A stretch of DNA of 64,000 nucleotides from Paratinospora sagittata (GCA_035771175.1 CM069611.1:15034366-15098365), one strand, 5' to 3'; numbered from the stretch's first letter, positions 21,546 through 33,917 are shown. Notes: generated by a model not told the origin, from the letters alone. Translations and numbers: made by a program.

Positions 21546-23323
21546 ACATCTTGGTTCAGCCAGATGAATAGCATAATAAGATCTGTGAGCCTCCTGGAGC
21601 ACACTCTGTCTGAGTCGTGGATTTGCGGGAACCAATAAACATCCCCTAAATCTTAAGGCACCATCAGATGACACGTGCCAATCAGTAAAATCACTGCTCT
21701 CAGCCCCAGACTTGTACATCACATAATCAACGTCAAGTCTCTGTTGGTCAATCATTTCCTGGACCTGTGTAGGCTGAGCTCTCATCTGAGCACATATCAC
21801 AATCTGATCTGAAGGGGTAGCACATATACTCATCACTGTAGCCACCTCAAGTAGTCTCCACTCATGAGACATCTGGCATGCTACAATAACTGTCTCTACC
21901 CGTTTCCTGCTCAACGCATTAGCCACTACATTAGCTTTACCATGGTGGTATTCCAATGTAAAATCATAGTCTTTGAGGAGCTCTAACCACCTTCTCTGCC
22001 TCATGTTCAATTCCTTCTGAGATAAAAAATACTTGAGGCTCTTGTGGTCAGAATGCAAAGTGAATCTCTCACCATAGAGATAATGCCTCCAAATCTTCAG
22101 CGCAAAAACCACTGCGGCCAGTTCTAAGTCATGAACAAGATAGTTCTTTTCATGCACCTTCAACTGCCTCGATGCATAAGCAATGACCCTATCCTTCTGC
22201 ATCAACACGCAACCCAAGCCGATACAAGAGGCATCAGTGTAGATAACCAACTCCTGATCAGGCTCTGGCAAAATCAACACTGGCACAGATGTCAATATTT
22301 TCTTGGGCTCTAAAAAGGCATTCTCACACTCCTCAGTCCATACAAAGGACACATCTTTCTCGGTGAGCCTAGTCATAGGCGTAACTATCTTGGAGAATCC
22401 CTGAACGAATTTCCTATAGTAACTAGTTAACCCAAGAAAGCTTCTGATCTCGGTCACTATGGTAGGCCTAGGCCAACTAATAATGGCTTCAACCTTAGAC
22501 GAATCAACTGAAATCCCCTCAGAACTCACCACATGACCTAAGAACTTCACCTCGGTGATCCAAAACTGGTACTTGCTCAGCGTTTGCATATAGCCTATGC
22601 TCTCTTAGAATCTCCCCAAGGTCACTATGAGGTGTTCCTCATGCTTAGCCCGAGTTTTGAAATACACCAATATGTCATCAATGAAGACGATGACAAACTT
22701 ATCCAGATATTGCCTAAAGACCCTCTGCATCAAGTCCATGAACATCGTCGGTGCATTAGTCACACCAAATGGCATCACAAGGAACTCATAATGTCCATAG
22801 CGGGTTCTGAATGTTGTCTTAGGCACATCCTCATCCCTGATCCTCAGCTGATGATACTCGGAGCACAAATCAATCTTCGAAAAATACCTCGCTCCCCTCA
22901 ACTAACCAAACAAATCATCAATCCTTGGGAGAGGATACTTGTTCTTGATGGTCACCCTGTTCAATTGACGATAGTCGATGCACAACCACAAGCTCCCATC
23001 CTTCTTTTTCACAAAAAAATTGGTGCTCCCCAGGGTGACACGCTCGGGCAAATAAAGCCCTTAGTCAATAACTCCTCGAGGTGTCTCTGCAACTCTCTCA
23101 ACTTAGCTGGCGCCATTCTATATGGTGCCATGGAGATAGGCTTCGTGCCAGGGACTAGTTCAATGATGAAATTGATCTCTCGCTTCGTTGGTAATCCTGG
23201 AAGATCCACAACGAACACATTTGGAAAGTCCCTAACAATGGCAATATTCTCAAGTATCGCCTCACTAGTCTCTTCCTCATTAGGCACTAACCCAGCCAAA
23301 ATCTCCCTATCTCCATCAGTCAC
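21507..23323 (-). pseudogene. D2 reverse transcriptase and RNase H
   Basis: RT begins in 23323-23009 ([32 protein letters not shown]), breaks frame, and continues through 22901-22605 with [31 protein letters not shown] and the active site VFIDDILVY. The 360-codon ORF 22589-21507 carries the RT C-terminus ([24 protein letters not shown]), all of RNase H and the start of the integrase zinc-binding domain. RNase H motifs are [41 protein letters not shown] and ANALSRK. An in-frame TAG at 22902-22904 replaces what is usually Gln just before [11 protein letters not shown]. This is the best-preserved pol segment in the window but is not continuous. Confidence 0.88.
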
Positions 23324-23334
23324 AAATCTACCCC

Positions 23335-23793
23335 TCAGACTGTCTGGTCTGAAGCTCTACCATGTAGCGTAAACACTGAGTGTCCTGGGATCTGGAGAAT
23401 AACTTTCTTCGCGAAAGAGTCGACAACTGCATGATAAGCCGCGAGCCAATTAGTCCCTAAAATCGCATGAAACTCTAAAAACTCTAGGACTCGAAAGTCA
23501 ACAGGCATCTCAACATCACCAATCTGAACCACACACTGGCTACAGATCGTGTTCGGGTAGATCCTCTCTCCGGCTACAGTATTCACCACTAACCAAGTAC
23601 TAGCCCTAATGGGAGTCAAATGCAAACTATCTACCATGCGTCCGGATATGAATGATAATGTAGACCCAACATCAAATAGTACATGCATAGAAGCACCACA
23701 AATAATAAGAGTACCTTCCACCAAGGTCCTGGATGTTGTCAAGTCTTTCTCAGTAGCTGCCTTCACTGTTTCTCTGGCACTGGACTGCTGCAC
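23335..23793 (-). pseudogene. D2 aspartic protease
   Basis: A minus-strand ORF of 152 codons covers a retropepsin-like domain: TLVEGTLIICG, then the active-site stretch LFDVGSTLSFIS, then DFRVLEFLEFHAILGTNWL. The usual catalytic triplet is Asp-Ser/Thr-Gly; here it reads Asp-Val-Gly, so activity is doubtful. The enzyme would cut Gag-Pol into its parts. It is continuous with the zinc-knuckle region upstream, and a TGA ends it before RT. Confidence 0.75.
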
Positions 23794-25047
23794 AAATCCC
23801 AGAGCCCTCTGAAGACTCGAACACTCTGACTTCTTATGCCCAGCCTATCCACACTGATAACATATGAACGGAGCCCTAGGCGCAGATGATCCAGTCTGAG
23901 ATATCGCCACATAGCCTCCTCGGCCTTTGCCTCTGCCTCGGCTAGCAGTGCGTGGGAATGGGGGTCTCGGTGCACTCGGTGCCTGAATGGGAATCGGGAC
24001 AGGAGAGGAAACCACTGGTGAGGTCATCACACCACTCTGAATTTGGGATGCCCCACTCTGAGCACCCTCAGACTGTGCTCCTCCATAAAGCTTCATCTTC
24101 TTTTCCCATTTTCCCTTCTTCCATAGAGTTTGGAATTGTCCCCCAGACTTTGCCTATGAAGTTTGTACACTCGAAGCTGCCCGTGTAGACATACCATCAA
24201 CCAGCTCATACTGTTTAGCCCTCTGAACCACTATGGAAAAATCAGTCATCTTCGTCATAGACAAGGCCTGCCGGATTGCAAGCCTTAGGTTCAAAGAGAA
24301 CCTCATAACCTTGTTACTCGGTATCTGAACTAACCCAGGGGCATAAACTGCAAGCTGCCTAAATCTGGGCTCCTACTCCCTGACTGACATGGTGCCTTGT
24401 ACGAGATTCAGAAGCTCGAGTTGCTTAGCCTGCCTTTCAGTCTCTGGAACGTAAGCCTGTAAGAACAACCGTTTGAAGGTGTCCCAACTCTTCACTGCTC
24501 CCTGTGTATCCAGCACTGAAAACCACCAGTCATCTGCATCACTCTTCAGTGTGTGAGCAGCACATATGACCTGAGACTCCTCATCAAGCTCTAAGGAGCG
24601 ACTGATCTTCTCGACATTCTACAGCCAATCTCCGACCTTCTTTAAGTCAACCCCACCAGTGAATTCCTTAGGCTTCAGCTTCATGAACTTCTCTAGTAGT
24701 CTGATCCGCCGATTAGTAGGGTTCTCCGCAACAGTAGGAGCAAGTGTAGGCATAGACTGAGGTACAGCCATCTGAGGTTCTGCTGCCCCTGTAACTCCAC
24801 TAGCCCCGGCCTCCTTGCTCCCACTAGTGCCCGCTTTCTGAGGTATTTTCTGAGGCGACTGTCGAGCAACAGCCTCGACCTGTTGCACCAACGCCTGTAT
24901 CTGTGCAGTCTGGGCTGCCATCAAGCGGCCTTGTGCCTGAATGATCTCCTCCATCCTCCCCATCCGGTCATCATCGGATGGCCCTGTGTGTGGCTGTCTC
25001 AATCTCTCGCTCCTCCTCATGACATTGAGAAGTAGAAATACGAGCAA
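23794..25047 (-). pseudogene. D2 gag
   Basis: Read on the minus strand, gag starts near 25020 with MRRSERLRQPHTGPSDDDR and a Gln-rich coiled stretch (IIQAQGRLMAAQTAQIQALV). The retrotransposon gag core follows (FTGGVDLKKVGDWL, then SDADDWWFSVLD, FKRLFLQAYVPE, RQAKQLELLNL). A basic Arg/Gly segment (SRGRGKGRGGY) and a CCHC zinc knuckle near 23830-23870 end it. In-frame TAG codons occur at 24619-24621, 24373-24375, 24154-24156 and inside the zinc knuckle at 23845-23847; otherwise the reading frame is long and clear. Gag would form the particle and bind RNA. Confidence 0.8.
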
Positions 25048-25240
25048 CCATCACACATTAAAGAATTTAAAACATTAACAAAGCCTCATAACTACCCATA
25101 TTATATAATACACACAGAAAATATGATAGTAAGGCTTTTAAGTTAGTTCTTTTAAGCTTTTTAACCACTTAGTGCTCTCACCCAATTGCTAGGTCAAAGT
25201 CATCTAAGTCCAATACATAGACCAAACCTAGTAAACCCAA

Positions 25241-25255
25241 ATCTCTGATACCAAC
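25241..25255 (-). other. D2 primer-binding site
   Basis: On the minus strand GTTGGTATCAGAGAT directly follows the LTR end GGTCGCCTCA. It is complementary to initiator tRNA-Met, as in Tekay-type chromoviruses. Confidence 0.8.
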
Positions 25256-27740
25256 TGAGGCGACCCCGCACCCCGAACCACCAACCCCGCAAGGAATGGC
25301 GTGAGGAATGCAGGGGCAGGACGCCTGGCGTAGGCATCTCCAACCATTCCTCAACCTCCGAGCCTTATCCCAAACAACGACATAATATAAAAAGGTGCTA
25401 AACAAAACTACCAACCGTATTAATCATCAAAGACAAGAGATAATCCATAAAAATGAACCATAAATAAAATCATAATCACTACAGTCCATCAAGATGGACA
25501 TACACATAAAGTCCAAAACTATGGGTACAAAAAAAAATTGTCATATGCCCACATGGTCTATCTAACAAGTCCCAACTCACCCATACGACAATGTGGTAAG
25601 TGTTATAATTACATAGTCCAAAATATAATACATCATAATTTAAAACACAATTCAATCAAAATGCCTCTCAACTCACATCGAGGCCTTGGATTCTCTCGCT
25701 GGCAAGGCCCTCAAGATATGACTACTCATGTGCCCTTATTCGGGACAGAAGGACCTGAAAGAAGAAAATGAGGGCAAGCTAACTGTGCCCAGTGAATAGA
25801 ATTCAAATATGCTATCAATACTCATCAATAAATATCATGTATGCATGACAATGTGTAGCATGATTAAAAGCTCATAACATATAGATATCAAGCATTTATA
25901 ATAAGTTTGATGCAAGTAAAAGCCTATCAATTTGGATCCACATTTCACATGCATTGGGGTTACTAGTGCACGTCTATTTCACCGTACCGTTCTCATCCCC
26001 AATTATGTTGATTTCGGGTTACTAGTGTACGTCTACTTCACCGTACCGTTCTCATCCCCAAATATTTTCTTTCTAAAACCCTCCTATGACAAGGTAAAGT
26101 CTCCTTATTAGCCAGATAGATGGGTCTAACCAAAGTCATAAGGTTTTCTCAAATCAATGCATCATTCAAAACATTAGAACACATTCATGCTTTCAACATA
26201 CAATATATATATATAAGTGATATGATGACATAAGAGAAATAATCATAAATGAAGTCTACCCACAACCAAGCCTCGCGAGAGTATCTAACCACACATGGAC
26301 ACCAAACCAAATCAACCAAATCAAGGTCCTGAAACATTCATCAATATCCAACCATATATCAATTCCTATGCTCAATCACATAGACAATACACATCAACCT
26401 TAAATCAACCCACATATAGACAATAGGCCTAAATCCCATCTAATCCCATCATTCAACTCAAATCACATGACTTAGGCCTCTAATTCATAGTTCTCATTCA
26501 TAAACCATTCAATTAATCAAAAATACAGATTTTCAATTCCTTAGGCATAAACATGCCCAAATTGGGCCATTTGATCACCTGTAGGCCTAACCTATGATAT
26601 GGTCACAACCACCTAATCAATAGCATAATCAACCATAATCATGCTTAATTAGACATAAATTGCATCAATTCAATGATTCTAGGCTAAAAGCATTAAAAGC
26701 CCTAAAATATGAAATTTTCCATACTTAGGCCATATTGTCGATTTACACTAGGTCACCATGTTCACCAATGTATATCACTGATTTTGCATCATGGGTTCAT
26801 CACCAATGGCAATTAGGTCAACATAGTTGACATGCAAGCTATTTGGAAAGGTCTAAGTTCATATTCTAAATTTAGGTCTAATACAAACAACCTTACCAAT
26901 TGTCCATTTAATATTCTGTTCAAATGTATCAAGCCGCCAACAGAAGTTTTAAATCACAAAATCAACCGTACATATTGAAGTATGTTAAGAATCAAACCTT
27001 CTATCCAAAAATCAGCTCAATCCACAGTGGATTGAAGAGATAGGCTCTTTGATGAACAAGTATCTAATCAGACAATTTCTCCTTTCCTGCTGCAAATACT
27101 TGAACTCAGATGACTATATCACACATAATACTCGATCTATCAACATCTCTACCGTTCATACTGCATAAATATTAGTTTTGAACCATCTTCTGAAGTATCA
27201 TGTCCATCCAACGGTAAGTTTTGGAGATCTATCAGTTTGATCTAAACTGCGCGAGAAATTCAGATTTTCCGACCAGCTTTTTTTGGGAGGTTATATCTCT
27301 CTGAAGAAAACTCTAATCAAGATCTCCACTAACCAGAATCAATAACCATAAGATACGAACTGGCTGAAAAAGTTTGAGCTCAATCTGACCATATATCACC
27401 AAGATCCAGCTCTTTGATGAAAATGTTGCTGTGACTTCCTTCAAAGCAACTTTCTTTTTCTTTATCTTCTTCTTTCCTTTCTCTTTTTTTTCCCTTTCCC
27501 TCCACTCATCTCACTCTCTAAGACTTCTTTGGAGAAGAGAAGTGGGGCATGGGACACTTGTCCACTCTCATGCACCAACTTGACATGTGTTGGAGAAGAG
27601 AAACGGGGCATGGGACACTTGTGCACTCTCATGCACCAACTTGACATGTGTTGGTCTCATGTACCAACTTGACATGTGTTGGAGAAGACAAATGGGGCAT
27701 GGGACACATGTCCATTTTCATTAATTTTGCCAATCCAATC
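25256..27740 (-). repeat. D2 5' LTR, truncated at its start
   Basis: Reverse complement of the D1 LTR from its end to the tandem-repeat zone; the first ~300 bp in element sense are missing. Near 25955-26060 a ~70 bp unit (TTACTAGTGCACGTCT, CACCGTACCGTTC) is doubled, where D1 has a single copy at about 19070-19120. The right boundary is uncertain by about 20 bp. Confidence 0.8.
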
Positions 27741-28209
27741 CAATCCAAGCTCAATTCAACCTTGAGCGTCTTAACATTTTATTAGCGTCCTGACTTATCA
27801 AGTCCAAGAGAGTGCTGCTAAAACATTAGCGTCCTGAAAGACTTTATAAAAGCGGTTTTTGTTTTCTCGATTAAAACACGATTAAACATAAAGTAACCGG
27901 ATTAAAATCAAACATGTAGCCAATCGATTAAAACATGCGGGCATGCATATTGCTAAATCACATGGCATAAAAGGTCTTGCAACCTATCATAATCTAATCA
28001 TACAAATAAACATCTTCAAACGATCATGGTCTTCAAGAAGATCTTTTAATACATTCGCCATGCATCATTGAATCTTTGATACCTTCAAGTGAGATTAAAT
28101 ATGCCATATGTGCAGTAATATCATGAACATAATGTAGTTTTGTAATCATCAAAATCTTTCATAATAAGGACATATTCTCATAAGGGACATGAGGATAATT
28201 GGTTCAACA
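27741..28209 (-). repeat. Antisense copia LTR inside Copia-1, second piece
   Basis: Continues the LTR broken at 15011 and ends GGATAATTGGTTCAACA, the reverse of the Copia-2 type LTR start TGTTGAACCAATTATCC. Carries two GGACGCT-array units (AGCGTCCTGA at 27784 and 27828). Confidence 0.75.
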
Positions 28210-29757
28210 AAAATATGTTGAGATTTCTCCCAGATTCTTTTCTGAAGCATTCTCTTTGCCAAATGATGAGAGTGCCCACATACTTTCATTCACCAAGAAT
28301 AAAGTCCAGTATCCAGGCTATAACAACCTTTCTACTCTCAATCTTGTTTCTAGGAAAATTGGTCACTCGAGTGTAGAGAAGAAACTCTCAAATCAGTCCT
28401 TTGAACTTATTCCCAGAATCATCCACAATATCATTACCCACGTCATTCAGCCTAAGTCCGGTAGCAGGGGTAATGTGAATGAATTAGATTTATTCTTAAT
28501 ATGGTGCATTTTGGAAAAGAAGAAAGTGAATCTCGCCCACATTCTCATGCATATAATGAATATTGTGGTTAGTAGAGGAGGAGGTCTGCCTCTGGGTATG
28601 TACCTCACCACTTTGTTCAAGAAATGTGGTATCGATTTCAGTGGAGAAAGATTCAAGGAGACCAGCAAATATAACTGCATTGGTCGAACCACTATGAAAT
28701 TAATGAGATACACTTATGTTCCTACATTGGACAAATGTCTTCCAATGTTAGAAGTTTCACTTGAGGGAGAATCCAGTGGAAAAGATATAATAAGTGAAGA
28801 AGATGTCTCAGCAATAAAGAAAGAAGTTGCCCAAGCTTCTACTACTGCACAAGAACAGGTTGTTCTAGAAGAAGTTGTTCCCACAGCTAACATTGAACAT
28901 GTTTCAATTGATGATGTGGAAATTGAACATGAAAAGCAAGTTGTTTATGTTGAAGAACAACTGATGGAAGAGGTGATCCAGATTGCTCAGGTAGTTGTTG
29001 ATGAACATCTGCGTGAGTCAGAAATAGTTGATGCAATCTTGGAAGCTATTACCAGAGAAAGAGTCAGTGAGGACTCAGATAAAACCATCTCTAGACCACC
29101 ATCTCCACTTGATATCCCTGTATCAATAGAATCTCAAGACATGCAGAAGAATGAGTCTGATGGTGTACAAAGTAAGGATTCATAGGGCTATGATCTGGCT
29201 ATCATACCCTATAAGGAAGATGACATGAATGAAAAGGTTGATGAAGAGGATCATGTTGAAGATTTTCATGAGGTCAATGTTGAATTTACAACAGAAGATG
29301 ATATGGAAAATGTTTATGAGGTAAGCTCATCTGATCAAGAGTCGCCTTCCTATCCATCTACAAAAAGGCCAACTGATGAATTCTTCAGAGAGGAAGACTT
29401 TTTAAGAAAAGTGAGAGAAGATCAGATTTTTGTCATGTCTCAACTAATGACTCGTTTGGAACATAACCAAATTCTACTGAAGAATGAGACATTGTCAGAA
29501 GTCCGAGAATCTTTCAAATCTCAGGAGAGAGTTGAGATTAATGAGATAAAAGAAGTTAACTCTCACATGATCAAAGCAACTGAACTACTCGAGAAGTTGT
29601 CTCAACAAATGGACAGACTGTTAAGTGTCACGCAGTCCTTGCCTTCACCGAGCTCCACTCCATCATCATCACTTAATGATTTTATGAAGAATATTCAGGA
29701 GGACATGTGACAAGTCAAGAAATTCATAAATGCCTTTGTTGTTGTTGTTCCCCCAAG
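28210..29757 (+). pseudogene. Copia-1 envelope-like ORF, part 2
   Basis: One frame is open to 29185. It starts with the second half of the plant-transposon-protein-like domain (EISPRFFSEAFSLPNDE) and continues through ELDLFLIWCILEKKKVNLAHILMH and a Gly-rich GGGLPLGMYLT segment. A long acidic Glu/Val-rich stretch follows. After a break, 29225-29757 gives another acidic stretch, a likely coiled coil (EINEIKEVNSHMIKATELLEKL), a Ser/Pro linker and a TGA at 29708-29710. The frame then runs into part 3: before element E inserted at ATTGG, the reading passed from 29757 to 35590 without a shift. The protein resembles the downstream ORF of SIRE-type elements; a role at membranes is only a proposal. 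I see no clear transmembrane helix in this part. Confidence 0.65.
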
Positions 29758-29762
29758 ATTGG

Positions 29763-30966
29763 TTTAGATCAAGGATGTCTTAGGTTCTATGATTCATTTT
29801 AATGGATTTCAAAAGGTTTTTAGGTCTCTCGACTCATTACTCTACCCTAGGCTACAAATCCCTTATTCCAATTCGATATCCTCTCTCTCAAGTGATAGAA
29901 ACCAAATCTAAGTTAATTGAAAGAGTGATCAGCAATTTGAAAGCATTAAGCACGAAGAATCATAACTAAACCCAAAAGATTCTTCAAAAACACACAAACA
30001 ATGACTCAATCACAAGATCCAACAAAGCTAAATCAAATATCTAGATTATCTATTTAGTTCATAATCAAATCCATAGATACAAGAGAAAGAGTTAAAGAAG
30101 AAAACATGGAAACAAACTAAGATTAGAAGATAAATGAAGAAACCCCCTTTGTCGATGGTGGACTCTCCTTCTTCTTCTTGTCTCGAACCTGCAACTCTTC
30201 TTCTTCTTCAATCCTTCCCTTGTCTCTCCTTCAAAACCCTAACCTAATCTATTCTATTCTATACTCTACTCTATGGCTACTGTTCTTCTCTCCACTCCGA
30301 TAAGGTGCTAAAAAAACCTAATAAAACCCTAATGAAACCAATTTATAAATCCTAATGCAAAAGACCAAAAAAATCCCATTTCTTTGTCGTCTCGCACCAA
30401 AGAGTGGCACCGCGCTTGTTTTGGGTATCGTAGCGCTACGGCACTACTTTACTATTTCTCCCTCTCACATAACGTAGCGCTGCGGCGCTCCGAGAGCATT
30501 TTCTCTTCTTTTGGCTATTTTGTACTTAGCCATTTTTTTGCATCTTTGGTCCATCTTTTGCAACATGGTTTTGTCACCATTTGATCCACATTCAACTCAC
30601 TTTTAAACTCTTTATTTACCTACAAAACAGAACATAAAACACAAGCAAATGATCTATATTATGTGCAGGTATGTATATGCAAGTATTTATTAACATGTAT
30701 AATTCTATATGCATTATGTATAGCTCGTAAAATATTGGCAAAATTAATATAAAAACGATGCAACTAACTTTAGGAAAAATACCTAAAAATCATTACTATT
30801 TTTCTAAACTAGCCTAATGTATTTTATTCATGAAAATCACTAAAACTAACTTATAAAACTCCTAAAAATATCTAAATGAACCTAAATATATCTAAAAACT
30901 AACTAAATGCACCTAAAAACCCATGAAATTAACATGTAAAATACCAACCTAAAACTCAACTTATCA
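29763..30966 (-). repeat. Element E left LTR, shortened at its outer end
   Basis: Matches 34335-35584 of the right LTR. About 420 bp corresponding to 33918-34335 are missing, yet the TSD base pairs abut the shortened end. A TATA-like TTTATAAATTG (minus) lies near 30340. GC-rich palindromic motifs occur at 30430-30500. Confidence 0.8.
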
Positions 30967-32650
30967 AATTCCCCCAAACTTAAACTTTGATCGTCCCGAA
31001 CAAAGAGAAAAATGAAAGTTGGACACAAAACTTTTCACATGTTCCAGAATGAGCAAAGGTTTGATTTTCAACGATGGATTCAATTGATCTCAAAGACAAC
31101 ACACATTTTATAAGCATAACACAAGGAAATTTCGAAAGTTTAAACTTGTTGTCTAGAATTTCAACCTACATGCCATGTCTTCTTTTCAATCCTCAATGAC
31201 AACCAAGCATAAAAATCATTCAAATGACCACTCATAAATCTTATAGATTGATGCAAGCAAGATAAAAATAATATCTCATAAAACAAAACATGACCCTCAT
31301 AGGCTTGCTTTTCACACTTCTCTCGACTAATGTAAGATTCACACCAATCAAGATCAATAGGTCTTTATTAGGCTTGTAGTGTAAGGTCAAGTGTTTAAGG
31401 TATGTCAAAATAGATAAAAGTTAAGTTTAAAGCACACAAAACATCTTTGATACATATATTTTTCACACACCCAATACCTTATACATGAACCAAGATCACA
31501 TATTATCCAAAACTGGATCTTTCTCATTTTTCATTCACTTAACCACATAAACACCCCCAAACTTATGTAACTTCCCTCATTGATGAAGAAAACATATTTT
31601 TCTTTTCTTTTTATTTTTTCATTCTTTCTCTTTTTATTTCTTTTTCTTTCTCACATGAAACACACATTTTGACCCTTTTGTTATCACCTTCTCAAACATT
31701 TTCATTCCATAGCTCATATTCACATACTTTCCCATGCAAAAATACTTAAACCCAACACAACTCACATTTTTCAAAGAGTTAAGAGTGCTTAGGTAAAAAA
31801 AAGAAAATTTTAATCAAAGGCCTTGGCTAATCAATTTTGGTGACAGTACACAAGGTAAATAGCTCAAAATATGGTGACTAGAGAAATAATTTTGCTAGGC
31901 AGTCTTTATGGCTTAATCAATCCAAAAATGGCCTAAATCATATCTCTCATAGTGTGATTCCTAAGACCTCGCCTCAAAAAGTGATCAAGCAAGTTCTAAA
32001 GTTTAGTTTAAAAATGAGATCTAAAGGTACTTAACTTGCATAATCTCGATTTAAACACACAAGTGGAACTCATGATCCCAATTTCATGCTCAAAAGTCAG
32101 TGAAAATGTCCAATAAATATGACAGAATAGGTTAAGCACACAGACTTAAGAGTACAATCTAGTTTTTTAGGGATTATACGCAAAAATGAGTGCTAAACTA
32201 ATCCTAGATCACCACCCATACAAGATCAAATCAAATCAAAGCTCATAATGGAATATGAAATTATTTATTGATCAAAATGCATGAAAAACAAAAATTTTCA
32301 CTAAAGCTATCACAATTTTCAAAATTTTTCACTAAAGACAAAGAATTTAAACTCCCCCCCCCCCCCCCGCCCAAACTGAAAGTATGCATTGTCCTCAATG
32401 CAAAAACATCCACATATAAAAGGAAAAGTAACGAGACACCCCTAGCCCATATGTGTAGCGCTCCACAATGGCTCTTGCTGCTGGCATCTATAAGGACCCC
32501 CAAACTTGAATTGAAACCTGAGAAGGAACAAGAATGAATATCATTAGTGAAAAAAATAACATAAAAATTCAAAATCTATACTACACTGACTAAAAATAAA
32601 ACAAAACATAAAAACTAAAAATCGGTTGGGTTGCCTCCCAACAAGCGCTT
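30967..32650 (-). other. Element E polypurine tract and 3' noncoding region
   Basis: On the minus strand AAGTTTGGGGGAA precedes the LTR. The block 31292-31405 (containing AATAGGTCTTT) matches B and F. A run of 15 C lies at 32354-32368, followed by the hairpin TGCATTG/CAATGCA at 32385-32402. A second tract (GTTTGGGGG on the minus strand) lies near 32500, and GGGTTGCCTCCCAACAAGC at 32629-32647. No ORF. Confidence 0.65.
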
Positions 32651-32788
32651 TTTTATAGTCTTTAGCTAGACGTTCTCTTCTTATTTGAACCGTGTATGTT
32701 TCCTTATGATTTCAAGCATCCTCCTGTCTTCTTCATTTTTCAGATTTGATGACGGAATCACCAAACTTGTGCACTTCTCCCACAAAAA

Positions 32789-33681
32789 TTAATATGACTG
32801 GTCCGCCGGTGGAAACACAAAGTCCGATGAAGCTTCACTCCCAACATGTGGAGGAATGTCATCGAAATATTCAGTTGGTGCTTTCCAAATGTTTAGGCAT
32901 TGACCTTCAAGCACCTCTAAATGGCTTTCATCATTAACCAATCCAACTTCAACTTGTAGCCCTTGAGCAAACGAATCCTCAAAGTCAAAATTATATTCCT
33001 TGACATCCAAGCACTCTTCCACCTTGGTAGGCACCTCTTCAACATATGGCATATCCATAGGCACCTCTTGATCATCACACTCAAGCACATCCACCTTTTG
33101 AGTATTCTTTTCTTTTCTTTTCAAAGCCTCATATCTTTGTATTTCTTCAAGGATAGTCAATTCTCTTGGTGGTGGTGGTGTCATGTCTTGGCATAGACAA
33201 TCATCCCCTTTAATATTCTCTCCATCATTGTTTGAAGCAAGTGGCCCTTCTTGAACTATCCCATTCATGATTGAACTCAACATCTCCTCCATACACTTCG
33301 ATGTTGATAAAAACTCATCACCAATCTTGTCTAAGGACGGCTTCTTTTCAACTTGATCGTGGGAGTAGTTCTCATGCTCGCAAATTTGATCATACATGCT
33401 CGGTTGAGGTTGCACCCCATTCCATGAATAAGTGTAGGAGTAGTCCTCTTGGTTATGGCTACCCAGATGGTAATGAAATGGTGAAGGATCACCCATATAA
33501 TCATATGCCCAATGGTAACCATATTGAACATGCTCCGTACTTGGACCCATTCTTGCATGGTTGCAACTCTCAATCTTTGGATCGCTTGTTGATTTCTTGC
33601 TTCAACAAGATTTGATACATTTTGGTCAAGACGGGACAATTGACATTGAATGTGAGACATTGTTGCCGATATTTTTGCCAT
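32789..33681 (-). CDS. Element E acidic ORF, function unknown
   Basis: The main ORF (33550-32789, 253 codons) begins in a Tyr/His-rich segment (VQYGYHWAYDYMGD, NQEDYSYTYSW). It goes on through a Pro run (TPPPPRELTILEE) and a short Lys/Arg/Glu helix, and ends in a strongly acidic stretch with repeated VEE/LEV units. An overlapping frame from 33681 (MAKISATMSHIQCQLSRLDQNV) probably supplied the N-terminus before a frameshift. It lies where gag is expected, between primer site and 3' region, and the Tyr-rich part recalls the C-terminal gag of Athila/Tat elements. No zinc knuckle, protease or polymerase motif. It may be a relic of gag or a separate ORF kept by non-autonomous elements. Confidence 0.5.
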
Positions 33682-33894
33682 AGGATCACTTTGCCCAAAA
33701 TCATCTTGTAAATTGAAGTGGTTGTAATTTTACGCCATTTTTACAAAAAGAAAAATCAAATAACACTAAAATCAAATAAAAGAAAAATAAAAAATATAGA
33801 AAAACTATTTTTTTTTATAACAAACAAATAAAATACCTAAATTAAGACCAAAATCACTTCGAATTAGTATTAATAAAAGCAAAATTAATACCTT

Positions 33895-33917
33895 CCCCGA
33901 CAATAGCGCCAAAAACT
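33895..33917 (-). other. Element E primer-binding site
   Basis: On the minus strand TTTTTGGCGCTATTGTCGGGG follows the LTR end by two bases. It resembles the TGGCGCCGTTGCCGGGG primer site of Athila/Tat elements, with a few changes. Confidence 0.7.

Larger units (their letters stand above)
19831..27740 (-). mobile_element. D2: Tekay-like chromovirus, antisense, nearly complete internal region
   Basis: Minus-strand order is 5' LTR (27740-25256), tRNA-Met type primer site (25255-25241), gag, protease, RT, RNase H, integrase, chromodomain and 3' LTR piece (20284-19831). The gene order and the C-terminal chromodomain are those of chromoviruses, and the long LTRs suit the Tekay lineage. It lies tail to tail with D1, the two LTR starts being 3.2 kb apart. 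Both outer ends are truncated where the pair meets the copia LTR. Confidence 0.85.

Noticed and set aside
22584..23372. 262-codon plus-strand ORF
   Set aside because: Antisense to the D2 RT; its openness follows from pol codon structure.
32354..32368. Run of 15 C as a special structural element
   Set aside because: It lies where a polypurine-like tract is expected and its length may be a sequencing or assembly error.
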